64,000 nucleotides of DNA from Bacteroidia bacterium. GTDB taxonomy: Bacteria > Bacteroidota > Bacteroidia > Chitinophagales > Chitinophagaceae. Positions 34,601 to 42,283 of the stretch are shown in pieces. The stretch is from the NCBI GenBank assembly GCA_030427635.1, contig JAUIBA010000006.1:124001-188000 (forward strand), given 5' to 3'. A program made the translations under genes and the position numbers. The notes beneath the pieces were generated by a model. The model saw only the letters and a program-made list of their open reading frames with translations, did no database searches and was not told where the DNA came from. Every line of letters begins with the position of its first letter. Positions within the stretch are counted from its first letter, which is position 1.

Positions 34601-35721
34601 ACCCTGCTATAGCTACAATAGATGAATATGGAAACGTTACAAGCATTGCTACCGGCACCACTACCATTCAGTATATAATTACAAATACTATAGGTTGCAC
34701 CGGTACTGCCACACACATACTTACAGTAGCCCCCCTGCCTGACCCGGGAATAGTGGGCGGCCCTCAACAGCCATGTACCGGCGCGGTAATAACCCTGACA
34801 CAGACAGAGACCGGAGGCACATGGAGCAGCAGCAACCCTGCAATAGCATCTATAGATGCTGCTACCGGAGAAGTGCATGCTACCGGTACCGGCATTGTAG
34901 TTATTACCTATACTACAGCTCCTAACAGTGACGGCTGCACCAACAGTACTACCTATCCTCTGCATATACTCCCATCTGCCCCATTCCTGCTCAATGCAGA
35001 CATTGAAGCGGTACATTGCTATGGTGGAAATGACGGGGCAATATCTGTATCTGTATCTGCTGGTGGCTCCGGCCAGTATGACTATGTGTGGAGTAACGGA
35101 AGCACTGCAGCCTCTGTAAGCGGACTGAAAGCCGGCAATTATGTTATAGAAGTAACAGATTTAATCACAAAATGTTATGGAGCGCGCACCATTACTGTAC
35201 CGGAACCAGACTCCCTGGATATAAAAACCAGTGTAAAAAATGACCTCTGCTTTACCGGTAACGGGAAAGTGGCACTTACAGTAACCGGAGGTACACCTCC
35301 TTATACCTATCTATGGTCTGCAGGTGGTGGTGAAGACCATATCGATAATCTGAGCAAGGGTACCTATACTGCAGATGTATCAGATGCTCATCAATGCCGC
35401 AAAGAGGCCAGAGCAGATGTGCTGGACGGAGACTGTGACGAAATAGATGTGACTACCGGCATATCGCCTAACGGTGACGGTACCAATGACTACTGGCTGA
35501 TACGTGGTGTGGAAAACTACCCGCATAATGTGGTACAGTTATATGACAAATGGGGAGATCTGATATTTGAGCAGCGGGGATATACCAATAACTGGGACGG
35601 ACGTGGCAGAAATGGCTCATTGGTACCGGACGGCACTTATTTTTATGTAATAAAGCTCAATGCGACCAATGGCGCAGGTGGAAAAAATGTACTCACCGGC
35701 TCGCTGCTCGTAAAAAGATAA
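28660..35721 (+). CDS. Giant Ig-like repeat surface protein with T9SS type B (CHU_C) sorting domain
   Basis: 2353 residues from the ATG at 28660; a TTG at 28606 is less likely. After a signal peptide, residues about 30-420 hold the ASHIVGADMFY...LYGDC domain common to gliding-associated proteins. Twenty-two tandem Ig-like (BIG2-type) repeats of about 75 residues follow (about 425-2105), each with a VCxG and an NxCG cysteine that could form one disulfide. Two SprB-like repeats (HCYGGNDGAI, NDLCFTGNGKV) come next, then an 80-residue C-terminal domain with ISPNGDGTNDYW and LYDKWGDLIFE, the T9SS type B/gliding-motility C-terminal domain. The next gene is a PorP/SprF protein, the usual export partner of such cargo. 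Probably an adhesin; that is inference. Confidence 0.92.
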   Translation: MRYPYILRQILKLLLITILVTFSGRATASHIVGADMFYTHVTGNTYKVTVVLYGDCGPASAGAFATLSSPSASPVICLYDGSTYHSTLNLSAEPPVTGIEITPVCPDSLPYTQCILPSNHIPGIKKFTYSRIVALPYQSGTWRFIFNGAYGPSTAGRATAITNILSGTTIQLIDTLNNLTAPNSNPTMTNIPTPFFCLNQPNGYNPGAVDGDGDRIVFSLVPATDGTMGCSTIGGNVTYTGTAWPGQLITATTPLQCVASSYFFDTGTGQMIFFPNVVQRSVVVYNIREYRGGVLVGTCQREMTFLVHPCINLPPAGIYDSATAGTITDSTHFEICSGSGPFSIFMNPTDPEGQVVNVTVAGLPAGATFTTVGNGTPTPHCTFSWNTTGVPPGDYVFFVTFKDNNCPESGTHTRAFTVTITPPLPPITGVYTVCPGSTTTLSIASAGGTWSASPVSVATVSATGVVTGISPGTATISYESSAGCLANVVVTVDPGGIGSVSGPTDVCVGSTITLSHPFSGGTWSVSGSAASVSTGGVVTGISAGTVTVSYTTTTDCGTHSFSHIVTVTAPPTVAPITGPSTLCTGSTIALSDATPGGVWSTASAGVSVSPAGIVTGLSSGTATISYTVTNICGSATATKEVTVDITPGTVPLSGATSVCMGGTILLSYPLSGGTWSSSSPAVATVSAGGLVTGISAGTATISYDITNACGSAVVTTVITVDAMPVAGPVTGPSTVCVSMPPILLSNSTPGGTWSSSSANATVSSTGLVTAVSPGTATISYTVTNSCGTVVATTVITINPAPGVAALTGPTSVCAGNTIALTYPTAGGTWGSSNPAVAIVSPGGIVTGIASGTATVSYTVITICGSVTASAVVTVEVMPVVTPITGPTTLCTGGTIALSNATPGGVWSSGSSNASVTTGGIVSGVSAGTAVISYTVSNSCGSAVAATVITINPVPGTSILTGPAAVCMGSTIVLTASVPGGTWTSTVPAVATVSGSDVVTGIAPGTTTISYVITTSCGTSVSTMTITVDDMPVAGPISGPASLCAGASIVLTTPTPGGTWSSGSSNATVSAGGVVSGITAGTATISYTITNACGTAVATTVVTVDPIAGTGPLTGPTAVCAGSTITIPAPAPGGTWTSTAPAVATISAGGVVTGISGGTATISYVVTTTCGTATLTALVTVNTIPVVDPITGPTSLCTGGTITLSNATPGGVWSSGSPEASVSSTGVVTGITAGTATISYTVTNACGSVTASIVVTVNPSPGSGTVSGPTSVCVGSTAALSFPVSGGTWSCTPSSVATISSSGVVTGVAPGTATITYIVTTACGTATVNSVITVDDIPVVAPITGATTPCTGTTVVLSNATPGGVWSSSSSNATVSATGVVTGVTAGIATISYTVTNACGSATASIVVTINPSPGTGTLTGAGSVCIGDTISAGFAVSGGTWSCTPATVATITPTGIITGISTGTAIVSYVLTTSCGTTTITRTITVNPLPTITPITGPTSVCVGSTIMLSNATPGGTWSTGSSNASVSATGIVSGISAGTATISYSVGNSCDTISVTYVITIDTLPAIAAITGPDTLCAGATVTLANATPGGTWSSTNPAVATISSAGVVTGIAGGTTTISYALTNSCGTVAATAVITVNPLPTVLPITGPSSVCVGLTITLADATPGGTWSSSGTAATVSATGVVTGVSGGTITVSYSVSNSCGTVTVTKIVTVNLFPDAGVISGPDSVCTGSAIILTSTIPGGTWSSPDPAVSVSSGGVVTGIAAGTALISYTLVNGCGPATATYVVTVNPLPDPGVVTGGGAICTGNTLALSATVAGGIWSITGSAASIGSTGIVTGLTVGTAVVSYTVTDGICDAHATSVVTVNTLPDPGIITADSAICEHETITATCSVTGGVWSCSSPAVSVSPTGVVTGLTSGLVTLSYTVTNMCGPATATKLISVYPGPDPGTITGDATLCIGATTTITTSSPAGTGTWSSSNPAIATIDEYGNVTSIATGTTTIQYIITNTIGCTGTATHILTVAPLPDPGIVGGPQQPCTGAVITLTQTETGGTWSSSNPAIASIDAATGEVHATGTGIVVITYTTAPNSDGCTNSTTYPLHILPSAPFLLNADIEAVHCYGGNDGAISVSVSAGGSGQYDYVWSNGSTAASVSGLKAGNYVIEVTDLITKCYGARTITVPEPDSLDIKTSVKNDLCFTGNGKVALTVTGGTPPYTYLWSAGGGEDHIDNLSKGTYTADVSDAHQCRKEARADVLDGDCDEIDVTTGISPNGDGTNDYWLIRGVENYPHNVVQLYDKWGDLIFEQRGYTNNWDGRGRNGSLVPDGTYFYVIKLNATNGAGGKNVLTGSLLVKR
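29939..34970 (+). repeat. Tandem coding repeats: 22 Ig-like units
   Basis: About 5 kb of direct repeats of roughly 225-230 bp each, seen as repeated translations of ITGPxxxCxGxxxxLSxxxPGGxWS. Units about 3 to 14 alternate between two subtypes (ITGP...ATPGGVWSSGS and LTGP...GGTWTSTxPAVATV), so the larger period is about 455-460 bp. This suggests growth by duplication of a two-domain unit. Short-read assembly and unequal recombination are both a risk here. Confidence 0.85.
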
Positions 35722-35729
35722 ATAAACCC

Positions 35730-36689
35730 ATGGCTGCAATAAAACAAATATTATTGTTTGCTACTGCCCTACTATTATCTCTTATTGTAAAGGCACAAAG
35801 CGACCAGCACTATACTATGTTTCTGTACAATAAGCTACAGTACAACCCTGCTTATACCGGCAGCAGAGATGTTACATCTGTAAATGCCTGTTACAGGAAT
35901 CAGTGGTCGGGCATAAGTGGGGCGCCTAAAACATTCAATGTTTCGCTGGATGCTCCTGTAGGCAGCTATATGCGCCCTTTCAGAAAAGTAGCTGCGGGAG
36001 GCAGTATAGCCAGCGAAAGAATAGGTGTGGAGCGCAATACCAATGTAATGGGCTATTACGCTTATCGTATACAACAGGGCAATACGGTATTATCCTTCGG
36101 ACTGAGAGCCGGAATAAAAATGTACAGTGCCGACTATGAGCAGCTGAACCTGGGGCAACAAAACGATATAACCTTTACACAAAATGTAAGGAATGCAATG
36201 CTACCCAACTCCGGCGCCGGCGTGTACTGGTATGGCAGCAACTTTTATGCAGGCATTTCTGTACCTAATCTGTTACAGAACTATTACGACAGAAAGCAAA
36301 GCATGGACTCTAAAGCCAAGGAAGTAAGAGGCTATTATGCATGTGGTGGGTATGTGATTACCGTAAACGATGTTATACAGATACAACCTCAGATGCTTAC
36401 CAGATTTGCCGGTAACAGTCAATACCGGCTACCGCTGAACTGTGACATAAATGTATCAGGGATATTTTACAACAGGCTCATGGCTGGCGTTACCTTTCGT
36501 ACCGACAAATCTTTTGAAGGTATAGTGCACATACAGGCCACACGCAATATAAACATAGGGTATGCATATGACTATCTGATGTCGGGACTACGTAACTATG
36601 ACCATGGCACGCACGAGATAATGATTGGCTTTGACCTGATACGCGACAACTCTAAATACATTACCCCACGTATTATACGTGCCTTCTGA
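35730..36689 (+). CDS. PorP/SprF family type IX secretion system membrane protein
   Basis: 319 residues. A signal peptide ends near VKAQS. The N-terminal FLYNKLQYNPAYTGSRDVTSVNACYRNQWSG block (about residues 30-60) is the PorP/SprF signature; the rest is a beta-barrel rich in aromatics. SprF-like proteins are paired with type B cargo and needed for its secretion or surface attachment in Flavobacterium johnsoniae. The gene starts 8 bp after the giant cargo gene, a strong sign of a dedicated cargo/partner pair. Confidence 0.93.
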   Translation: MAAIKQILLFATALLLSLIVKAQSDQHYTMFLYNKLQYNPAYTGSRDVTSVNACYRNQWSGISGAPKTFNVSLDAPVGSYMRPFRKVAAGGSIASERIGVERNTNVMGYYAYRIQQGNTVLSFGLRAGIKMYSADYEQLNLGQQNDITFTQNVRNAMLPNSGAGVYWYGSNFYAGISVPNLLQNYYDRKQSMDSKAKEVRGYYACGGYVITVNDVIQIQPQMLTRFAGNSQYRLPLNCDINVSGIFYNRLMAGVTFRTDKSFEGIVHIQATRNINIGYAYDYLMSGLRNYDHGTHEIMIGFDLIRDNSKYITPRIIRAF

Positions 36690-36695
36690 CCTGCT

Positions 36696-37988
36696 ATGAG
36701 AAAAACAACACTACTGATTCTGGTGGTATTACAAACCGCTTTTCATATCCCCAGCAGGGCAAAAGATGATATGGACCGTATTAAGGCCGACTACTACTAT
36801 GAACATCTGGCCTTTTACAAAGCAATACCCTATTATGAAAAGCTGGCACTGGCAGGTGACAACCCACATGTATATGCCCGGCTGGCAGACTGCTACCGCC
36901 TTACAGGAGATTTGCTGAAAGCGGATGAATACTTCAGAAAACTGCTGGATATGCATCGGGGTTCGGATGCATCAAAGCTAAAATATGCGCGGGTACTGAT
37001 GCAGCTGATGCGCTATGAAGAAGCAGACACCCTGCTGAAAGAATATCAGCTTACCAATCCCCGCGACAGGCGAATAGCCAATATGATAGAAGGATGCAGA
37101 ACTGCTCCTGATAAGCTGAAAGCTTCATATAAAGGCAAGCCCGTATTTCTGGCACTGAATACTGACAGATCAGAATTTGCCCCCACATTATGGAACGGGA
37201 ATCTGGTGTTTACTGCCGATACTGCCATAGCAATGAATAAGCGTACCAGTGGCTGGACGGGTAGTTCCTGCTACAATATATACACTGTACCCTGCTATGA
37301 GGCGGGTAATTGCGGCACTGACTATGCTACACTGGGTACGCCGGGAAAAGTAAATATAGAATGGCATAATGGCCCCGCCGCATTTAACCCCACAGGTGAC
37401 ACTATGTACTTTACCCGTACCCGTTATAACAACAAATTCTTCAGCCGGGGTGCAGTCCCGAACAAGGACTCTATTGTATTTCTGGAAATTATGATTGCTA
37501 CTGACTATGATGATGCCACGATGAAGTTCAATAAAGTAAAACCTTTTGCATTTAACAGCTCCAGCCATTCTGTAGCATACCCTACAATAAGTAACAGCAA
37601 TAACCTTATGGTATTCTGCTCAAACTCTCACGGAAGCGGTACAGACCTGTATATGTGCAGAAGGAATAAAGCAGGGAAATGGATGCGTCCCCAAAGCCTG
37701 GGACCAAACGTTAACACTGACGGAGAGGAAGTATTCCCGTTTCTGGCCAATGACAGTACTCTTTTCTTTGCATCGGACGGGCATCCCGGCCTGGGCGGAC
37801 TTGACATATACCGGTCATCCTGGGATAAGGGAAAAGGCGTATTTCTACCACCTGTACACCTGGGCATACCTGTCAACTCCTCTTACGATGACATATCAAT
37901 GGCTTTGACACCTGATGGCACAGGGTACTTCTCATCTAACAGGCCGGCAGAAGCTGGCGGTGATAACATTTACTACTATAAACCCTGA
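36696..37988 (+). CDS. TPR/PD40 repeat protein, PorE-like but without an OmpA domain
   Basis: 430 residues. A signal peptide is followed by TPR-type helices (about 30-135: YYYEHLAFYKAIPYYEKLAL, YARLADCYRLTGDLLKADEYF) and by PD40/WD40-like beta-propeller repeats (SEFAPTLWNGNLVF; GPAAFNPTGDTMYFTR; NLMVFCSNSHGSGTDLYMC; PFLANDSTLFFASDGHPGLGGLDIY). PorE-type T9SS proteins have TPR, PD40, CRD and OmpA domains; here the protein stops after the propeller. It follows the SprF gene by 6 bp, making a three-gene cargo operon. Confidence 0.85.
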   Translation: MRKTTLLILVVLQTAFHIPSRAKDDMDRIKADYYYEHLAFYKAIPYYEKLALAGDNPHVYARLADCYRLTGDLLKADEYFRKLLDMHRGSDASKLKYARVLMQLMRYEEADTLLKEYQLTNPRDRRIANMIEGCRTAPDKLKASYKGKPVFLALNTDRSEFAPTLWNGNLVFTADTAIAMNKRTSGWTGSSCYNIYTVPCYEAGNCGTDYATLGTPGKVNIEWHNGPAAFNPTGDTMYFTRTRYNNKFFSRGAVPNKDSIVFLEIMIATDYDDATMKFNKVKPFAFNSSSHSVAYPTISNSNNLMVFCSNSHGSGTDLYMCRRNKAGKWMRPQSLGPNVNTDGEEVFPFLANDSTLFFASDGHPGLGGLDIYRSSWDKGKGVFLPPVHLGIPVNSSYDDISMALTPDGTGYFSSNRPAEAGGDNIYYYKP

Positions 37989-38020
37989 TACGCAGGGAGA
38001 AAATGAGGTTAGTAGCTATG

Positions 38021-38047
38021 ACCCTCAGCCTTCTAAGCTGAGGGTCT
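38021..38047 (+). terminator. Probable terminator of the cargo/SprF/PD40 operon
   Basis: A 10-bp perfect stem GACCCTCAGC (38021-38030) with its complement at 38038-38047 and a 7-nt loop. The T run after it is weak, so efficiency is uncertain. Confidence 0.6.
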
Positions 38048-38168
38048 AATAGTTTAATTACTTCTGCTGGTAGTATATATGTGCGAATTCTCAACAGAAT
38101 CAAATCTGTTTTCACATAAAAGCAGTTTCTTAATTTCTTTAACTTTAATAGAACTATCCAATTGCCGC

Positions 38169-38582
38169 ATGAGAAAGCAGATAGCATATATTACATCCTT
38201 GTACCTTTTATGTTCATTCTCACCCCAAAAGAAAATTTTTATAGATAAAATTAAAATAGGGCAGTTCTACTACAACATTTACAGGGAGCATAAACACAGC
38301 TATAAGGAGGATATGGATACTGATTTTTTTGTGGTTTATAATGAACAGAATAGTCGGATGTGTAGTGGGTACATCTCAGCTAAACACATGAATAGGTTAG
38401 CCATCACAGGACGTTATATTTACAATAACAAGAAGCTTGTCAGTAAAACATATTATCAACCAGACCATGTAAAATCAATTGATTCTTCCATTTCAACATT
38501 TTATCCCAATAAGAAAGGAAAGTTGATACTAATAAATCATAGTGATTTCAAAGATGGTAAAGTAAAAGAGTATAAATATTAA
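38169..38582 (+). CDS. Hypothetical small secreted protein
   Basis: 137 residues from the ATG at 38169 (the ORF could extend to 38079). The N-terminus is hydrophobic (residues 4-16) and could be a signal peptide. The rest is Lys/Tyr/Ser-rich with no recognised family. The base composition is visibly more AT-rich than the neighbours, which may mean recent acquisition or relaxed selection. Moderate confidence that it is a real gene. Confidence 0.45.
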   Translation: MRKQIAYITSLYLLCSFSPQKKIFIDKIKIGQFYYNIYREHKHSYKEDMDTDFFVVYNEQNSRMCSGYISAKHMNRLAITGRYIYNNKKLVSKTYYQPDHVKSIDSSISTFYPNKKGKLILINHSDFKDGKVKEYKY

Positions 38583-38606
38583 TGTTCAGCTAAAACCACA
38601 AAAAGA

Positions 38607-38640
38607 ATCCCCTGTAACCGGAGAGCCAGATACAGGGGAT
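38607..38640 (-). terminator. Terminator of the TPR gene at 38671
   Basis: Perfect 10-bp stem ATCCCCTGTA (38607-38616) with its complement at 38631-38640 and a 14-nt loop; the minus strand continues with TCTTTTTG. Confidence 0.8.
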
Positions 38641-38670
38641 GTATGATGTAAAGATGGTAGTAGTCTGACC

Positions 38671-39366
38671 TTAGTTCAGCTCACCCAGCTTTGCCAGTTC
38701 TTTGTCTATCTCACGGGCCTGCTGGCTGCGTGGATATTCATCACGTATGCGTTTGAAAGCATCCTTAGCTTCATTGGCTTTACCGGAAGCCTGATAAGCC
38801 ATACCCATATGATACAGATAAGTAGGGGTAACAAGCGCATCATCCTTATCCGCAGTAGCTTTCTTAAAGCTTTCTATTGCCTCGTTGTTGTTCTTGTTTT
38901 CCATATATGCCAGACCGAGCAGACCTGCGGCCTGACGGTCGAGTGCAGTACCCTTGCCATTGAATTTCTTCAATGCGCTAATAGCATCGTTATACTTACC
39001 CATCTTCAGATAGCAAACACCCTCATAATAACGGGCAAGATTGGCAGCATTAGTACCCTCATACTTAGAAGCAATCTTGTTAAAGCCTATATTCTTACCA
39101 TCGCCATTAAGGGCCAGGTTCAGAGAGTCGGCCTGAAAATAAAGCTGCGGCCAGTACATAGCTGCATTTGCCTTTTCTTCACCGGGCTCCTTGTACATTT
39201 TCATGTAGCCAAAATAGCCTACTACCAGCACCAGTACCAGTGTAGTAACGGTGCTTATTGTCTTCTTGTTTTTTTCGTAGGTAACCTGAAGGTTATCAAA
39301 AGGGTTTATCTCGGTATATTCGGTTTCTTTCTCCACACCAGGAACGTTCCTTGCTGAATTTGCCAT
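38671..39366 (-). CDS. TPR-containing single-pass membrane protein (YfgM/BamD-like)
   Basis: 231 residues. A charged cytoplasmic N-terminus of about 35 residues precedes one membrane helix (TVTTLVLVLVVGYFGYM, about 40-56). The rest is a periplasmic TPR array (AARYYEGVCYLKMGKYNDAISAL; LLGLAYMENKNNNEAI; YLYHMGMAYQASGKANEAKDAF). It may act as a periplasmic scaffold or chaperone. It follows pdhA by 55 bp on the same strand; co-transcription is possible. Confidence 0.8.
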   Translation of the reverse strand: MANSARNVPGVEKETEYTEINPFDNLQVTYEKNKKTISTVTTLVLVLVVGYFGYMKMYKEPGEEKANAAMYWPQLYFQADSLNLALNGDGKNIGFNKIASKYEGTNAANLARYYEGVCYLKMGKYNDAISALKKFNGKGTALDRQAAGLLGLAYMENKNNNEAIESFKKATADKDDALVTPTYLYHMGMAYQASGKANEAKDAFKRIRDEYPRSQQAREIDKELAKLGELN

Positions 39367-39421
39367 AAAAGAATTTGAGAATAGTTAGTATTTATGTTAG
39401 TTGTGTTGTGAATTGTAATGT

Positions 39422-40414
39422 TTAATCGGTAATGAACGGATAATTGGCATCGGCGTAAATATCCTTGTATAGCTCACTATCATCGGGCCATGGGCTTTCT
39501 TCTGCAAACCGTACACATTCTTCTACTTCCATTTTCACCTTCTCATTTATCTGCTCTATCTGCTCTTCAGTAGCATAGCCATGCTCTCTGATTGTTTTCA
39601 GCACCTGATTGATAGGGTCTTTATCCTTATACTCTTCTACTTCTTCTTTAGAACGATACTTGGCAGGGTCGCTCATAGAGTGACCACGATAGCGGTACGT
39701 CTTTATTTCCAGGAAGGTAGGGCCACCGCCCTCACGGGTACGGCGTACAGCGCGATCTATAGCCTTGTGTACCTCTTCGCAGCTCATACCATCCACGCTA
39801 TCGCCAGGCATGCCATAAGCATCGGCCATAGGATAGATGTCTGTTACCTTGGCAGTACGCTCTACCGATGTACCCATGGCATAGTAGTTGTTTTCACAAA
39901 TGAAAACAACAGGAAGCTGCCACAGCACAGCCATATTAAAGGCTTCATGCAACAGACCCTGACGGGCGGCACCATCGCCAAACATACAAATAGTAGACCT
40001 GTCGGTACCCTGATACTGCTCGGCAAATGCGATACCAGCACCAAGACCTATCTGGCCACCTACTATACCATGACCTCCGAAGAAGCGTTTTTCCTTAGAA
40101 AAGAAGTGCATACTGCCACCTTTACCTTTGGTGCAGCCGGTAGCCTTACCATAAAGCTCGGCCATGCACTCATTGGCAGTCATACCCTTGGCTATTGCCA
40201 GGCCATGATCGCGATAAGCAGTAATAAGGTTATCATCAGGGCGAATGGCCGTCATCATACCGGCAGCAACAGCTTCCTGTCCGATATACAGATGGCAAAA
40301 ACCTCTGATTTTCTGCATTCCGTAGAGCTGGCCGGCCTTCTCTTCGAAGCGGCGCAACAGCAACATGATCTCATACCAGTACAGGTATGTATCTTTCCCG
40401 AAAGTAGTCTGCAC
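39422..40414 (-). CDS. pdhA: Pyruvate dehydrogenase E1 component, alpha subunit
   Basis: 330 residues from a GTG at 40414; a stop lies three codons upstream and no ATG precedes the conserved YLYWYEIMLLLRRFEEKAGQLYG start. The TPP-binding motif GDGAARQG...ENNYYAM is at about residues 160-190. HGIVGGQIGLG and the RYRGHSMSDPAKYR segment are also present. E1 alpha with E1 beta decarboxylates pyruvate in the pyruvate dehydrogenase complex, in the cytoplasm. The other complex genes are not in the window. It is divergent from recF. Confidence 0.95.
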   Translation of the reverse strand: MQTTFGKDTYLYWYEIMLLLRRFEEKAGQLYGMQKIRGFCHLYIGQEAVAAGMMTAIRPDDNLITAYRDHGLAIAKGMTANECMAELYGKATGCTKGKGGSMHFFSKEKRFFGGHGIVGGQIGLGAGIAFAEQYQGTDRSTICMFGDGAARQGLLHEAFNMAVLWQLPVVFICENNYYAMGTSVERTAKVTDIYPMADAYGMPGDSVDGMSCEEVHKAIDRAVRRTREGGGPTFLEIKTYRYRGHSMSDPAKYRSKEEVEEYKDKDPINQVLKTIREHGYATEEQIEQINEKVKMEVEECVRFAEESPWPDDSELYKDIYADANYPFITD

Positions 40415-40421
40415 TATTTTT

Positions 40422-40429
40422 TAAATTTG
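40422..40429 (+). promoter_or_regulatory. -7 promoter element (TAAATTTG) of recF
   Basis: Exact TAnnTTTG. It overlaps the GTG at 40429, so that GTG cannot be the start of a transcript made here. This supports the TTG at 40468. Confidence 0.5.
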
Positions 40430-40467
40430 TGCGAATTTATAAAACTTTTCTTTCCCCGACACCAGCT

Positions 40468-41544
40468 TTGACTTTCATTAAGAAAATATCTCTCATTCAA
40501 TTCCGAAATTATCCGTCTGCAGCCTACGAATTTACATATCCTGTAATGTGTATTGCCGGACGGAACGGCAGTGGCAAGACCAATCTGCTGGATGCTATAT
40601 ATTATTTATGCTATACGAAAAGCTATTTTACCTCGCTGCAGCAGAATACTGCCATGGCGGGGACAGATGGGTTCAGGGTAACGGGCATTTTTGAAGGGAA
40701 GGAAAATGACGATACAGTAAGCTGTAAGTGGAGAGCAGGAAAAAAAGAGATACAGCGGAATAACATAGACTACGAAAAAGTGACAGACCATATAGGTACG
40801 TGGTCGGCGGTGATGATAGCACCTGATGATATAGAACTCATTAATGAGCATAGCGAGCTGCGCCGCAAATGGATAGACGGGATACTGGGGCAGGCAGACA
40901 GGAAGTATCTGGAGGAGCTGATAAGCTACCAGCGCATACTACAGCAGCGCAATGCATGGCTACGCGGAGAAGCACTGAAGCCGGGTGGCAACTTTACTGA
41001 GCTGGAATACTATAACGCCCGCATGGCTGCCGGAGGCACATACATCTATCAAAAACGGGCTGCTTTTCTGGAGAGTTTTCTACCTATGCTGGCCAACTTT
41101 TATCACCAGCTATCGGGCGGAAATGAGCCGGTAAGTGTACGGTATGTAAGTGACTTAACGAAAAAGCCAATGCTGGACTGGCTGCAGCAGGGGCTGGACC
41201 ATGACCTGCGCTATCAACGCACACTGAAGGGAATACATAAAGATGACTGGGAACTGGGGCTGAACGGTATGGCACTGAAACAATTCGGCTCACAGGGGCA
41301 GAAAAAGAGTTTTCTCTTTGCGCTGAAGCTGGCTCAGTATACATGGCTTACGCAGACACTGGGACATAAACCCATACTGCTGCTGGACGACATATTTGAG
41401 AAACTGGACCAGACCCGTATGGAAGCCCTGCTGAAAATAATACGCGGTGACAGATTTGGGCAAGTAGTACTCACAGACACGCACCCCGATAGGATAAAGA
41501 GCACCTTCGGACCAGATGCACCTGTGGGGTACATATATCTGTAG
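40468..41544 (+). CDS. recF: DNA replication/repair protein RecF
   Basis: 358 residues from the TTG at 40468, which gives the family-typical start (MTFIKKISLIQFRNYPSA). The longer GTG start at 40429 overlaps the promoter. Walker A GRNGSGKTN is at residues 31-39, the SMC-like signature region lies mid-protein (QGQKKS), and the Walker B LLLDDIFEKLD is near 310-320. RecF loads RecA at gaps with RecO and RecR. It is divergent from pdhA and followed by a phosphopantetheinyl transferase. Confidence 0.94.
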   Translation: MTFIKKISLIQFRNYPSAAYEFTYPVMCIAGRNGSGKTNLLDAIYYLCYTKSYFTSLQQNTAMAGTDGFRVTGIFEGKENDDTVSCKWRAGKKEIQRNNIDYEKVTDHIGTWSAVMIAPDDIELINEHSELRRKWIDGILGQADRKYLEELISYQRILQQRNAWLRGEALKPGGNFTELEYYNARMAAGGTYIYQKRAAFLESFLPMLANFYHQLSGGNEPVSVRYVSDLTKKPMLDWLQQGLDHDLRYQRTLKGIHKDDWELGLNGMALKQFGSQGQKKSFLFALKLAQYTWLTQTLGHKPILLLDDIFEKLDQTRMEALLKIIRGDRFGQVVLTDTHPDRIKSTFGPDAPVGYIYL

Positions 41545-41590
41545 TCTGTACCTGAATATCTGTACGTCAAACAAGAAACAAACAGAAACA

Positions 41591-42229
41591 ATGTCCGTAA
41601 CCGATGTATATGCAATAAATATCAGTCAATGCCTGACAGGCACAGACAATAAAATTGATATATCTGTCCGCTACAGCCAATGGAGTAAGGAATTGATTCA
41701 ATTCGCAGGCATTACCAAAGGACTTTCTATTACTCCGGATGACATTACAATATCCACCAATGGCAAACCTTATCTGAAAAATCATGAGCGCCTTCACTTT
41801 AATGTTTCCCACTCCGGCGAGTGGATAGTGTGCGCTTTATCTGACATGCCGGTAGGTGTGGATATAGAGCAGGTAGTAGCGGTACCGCCACTCATGTACC
41901 GGGACCATCTGGCACACGAAGAATATGTAGCGCTGCGCAGTCTGCCGCCATACAAACAGAATGAGTACTTCTTCAGGCTATGGACATATAAAGAGAGCTA
42001 TCTGAAAATGACAGGTGAAGGACTTTTAAATAATCTCACCACCATTGTACTGACACCTGACAGAGATACATTTACCTTACGGGCAGGAGGGCGAAGCACA
42101 GGTGTACACTTTAAAGAATATACTGTAGCCGAAAATTATATAATGACGGTATGTGCACAGCATAACACATTCGGCCCGCTAACAATACTACCATTAGAAG
42201 ACCTACCAGACATAATACAGCACACCTAA
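41591..42229 (+). CDS. 4'-phosphopantetheinyl transferase (Sfp type)
   Basis: 212 residues from the ATG at 41591. The magnesium and CoA-binding motif GVDIEQV is at residues 89-95 (D91, E93), and the second motif FRLWTYKESYLKM at 128-140 (W131, K134, E135). NVSHSG at about 71-76 matches the third motif. It moves 4'-phosphopantetheine from CoA onto carrier proteins. It has no local carrier protein or synthase gene, so it may act on the housekeeping acyl carrier protein or a remote NRPS/PKS. It lies between recF and the aromatic catabolism operon. Confidence 0.9.
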   Translation: MSVTDVYAINISQCLTGTDNKIDISVRYSQWSKELIQFAGITKGLSITPDDITISTNGKPYLKNHERLHFNVSHSGEWIVCALSDMPVGVDIEQVVAVPPLMYRDHLAHEEYVALRSLPPYKQNEYFFRLWTYKESYLKMTGEGLLNNLTTIVLTPDRDTFTLRAGGRSTGVHFKEYTVAENYIMTVCAQHNTFGPLTILPLEDLPDIIQHT

Positions 42230-42283
42230 CGAAAATCATGCTGCGGCATGCCCCCCGTCATGTTACCCGCAGTTGGCACAAGG

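Noticed and set aside
29939-34970. CRISPR-like or VNTR reading of the periodic DNA
   Set aside because: The units are 225-230 bp, diverged, coding and in frame with Ig-like domains; there are no short identical repeats with unique spacers.
39581-40471. 296-codon plus-strand ORF opposite pdhA
   Set aside because: Antisense to pdhA, which has complete TPP motifs.
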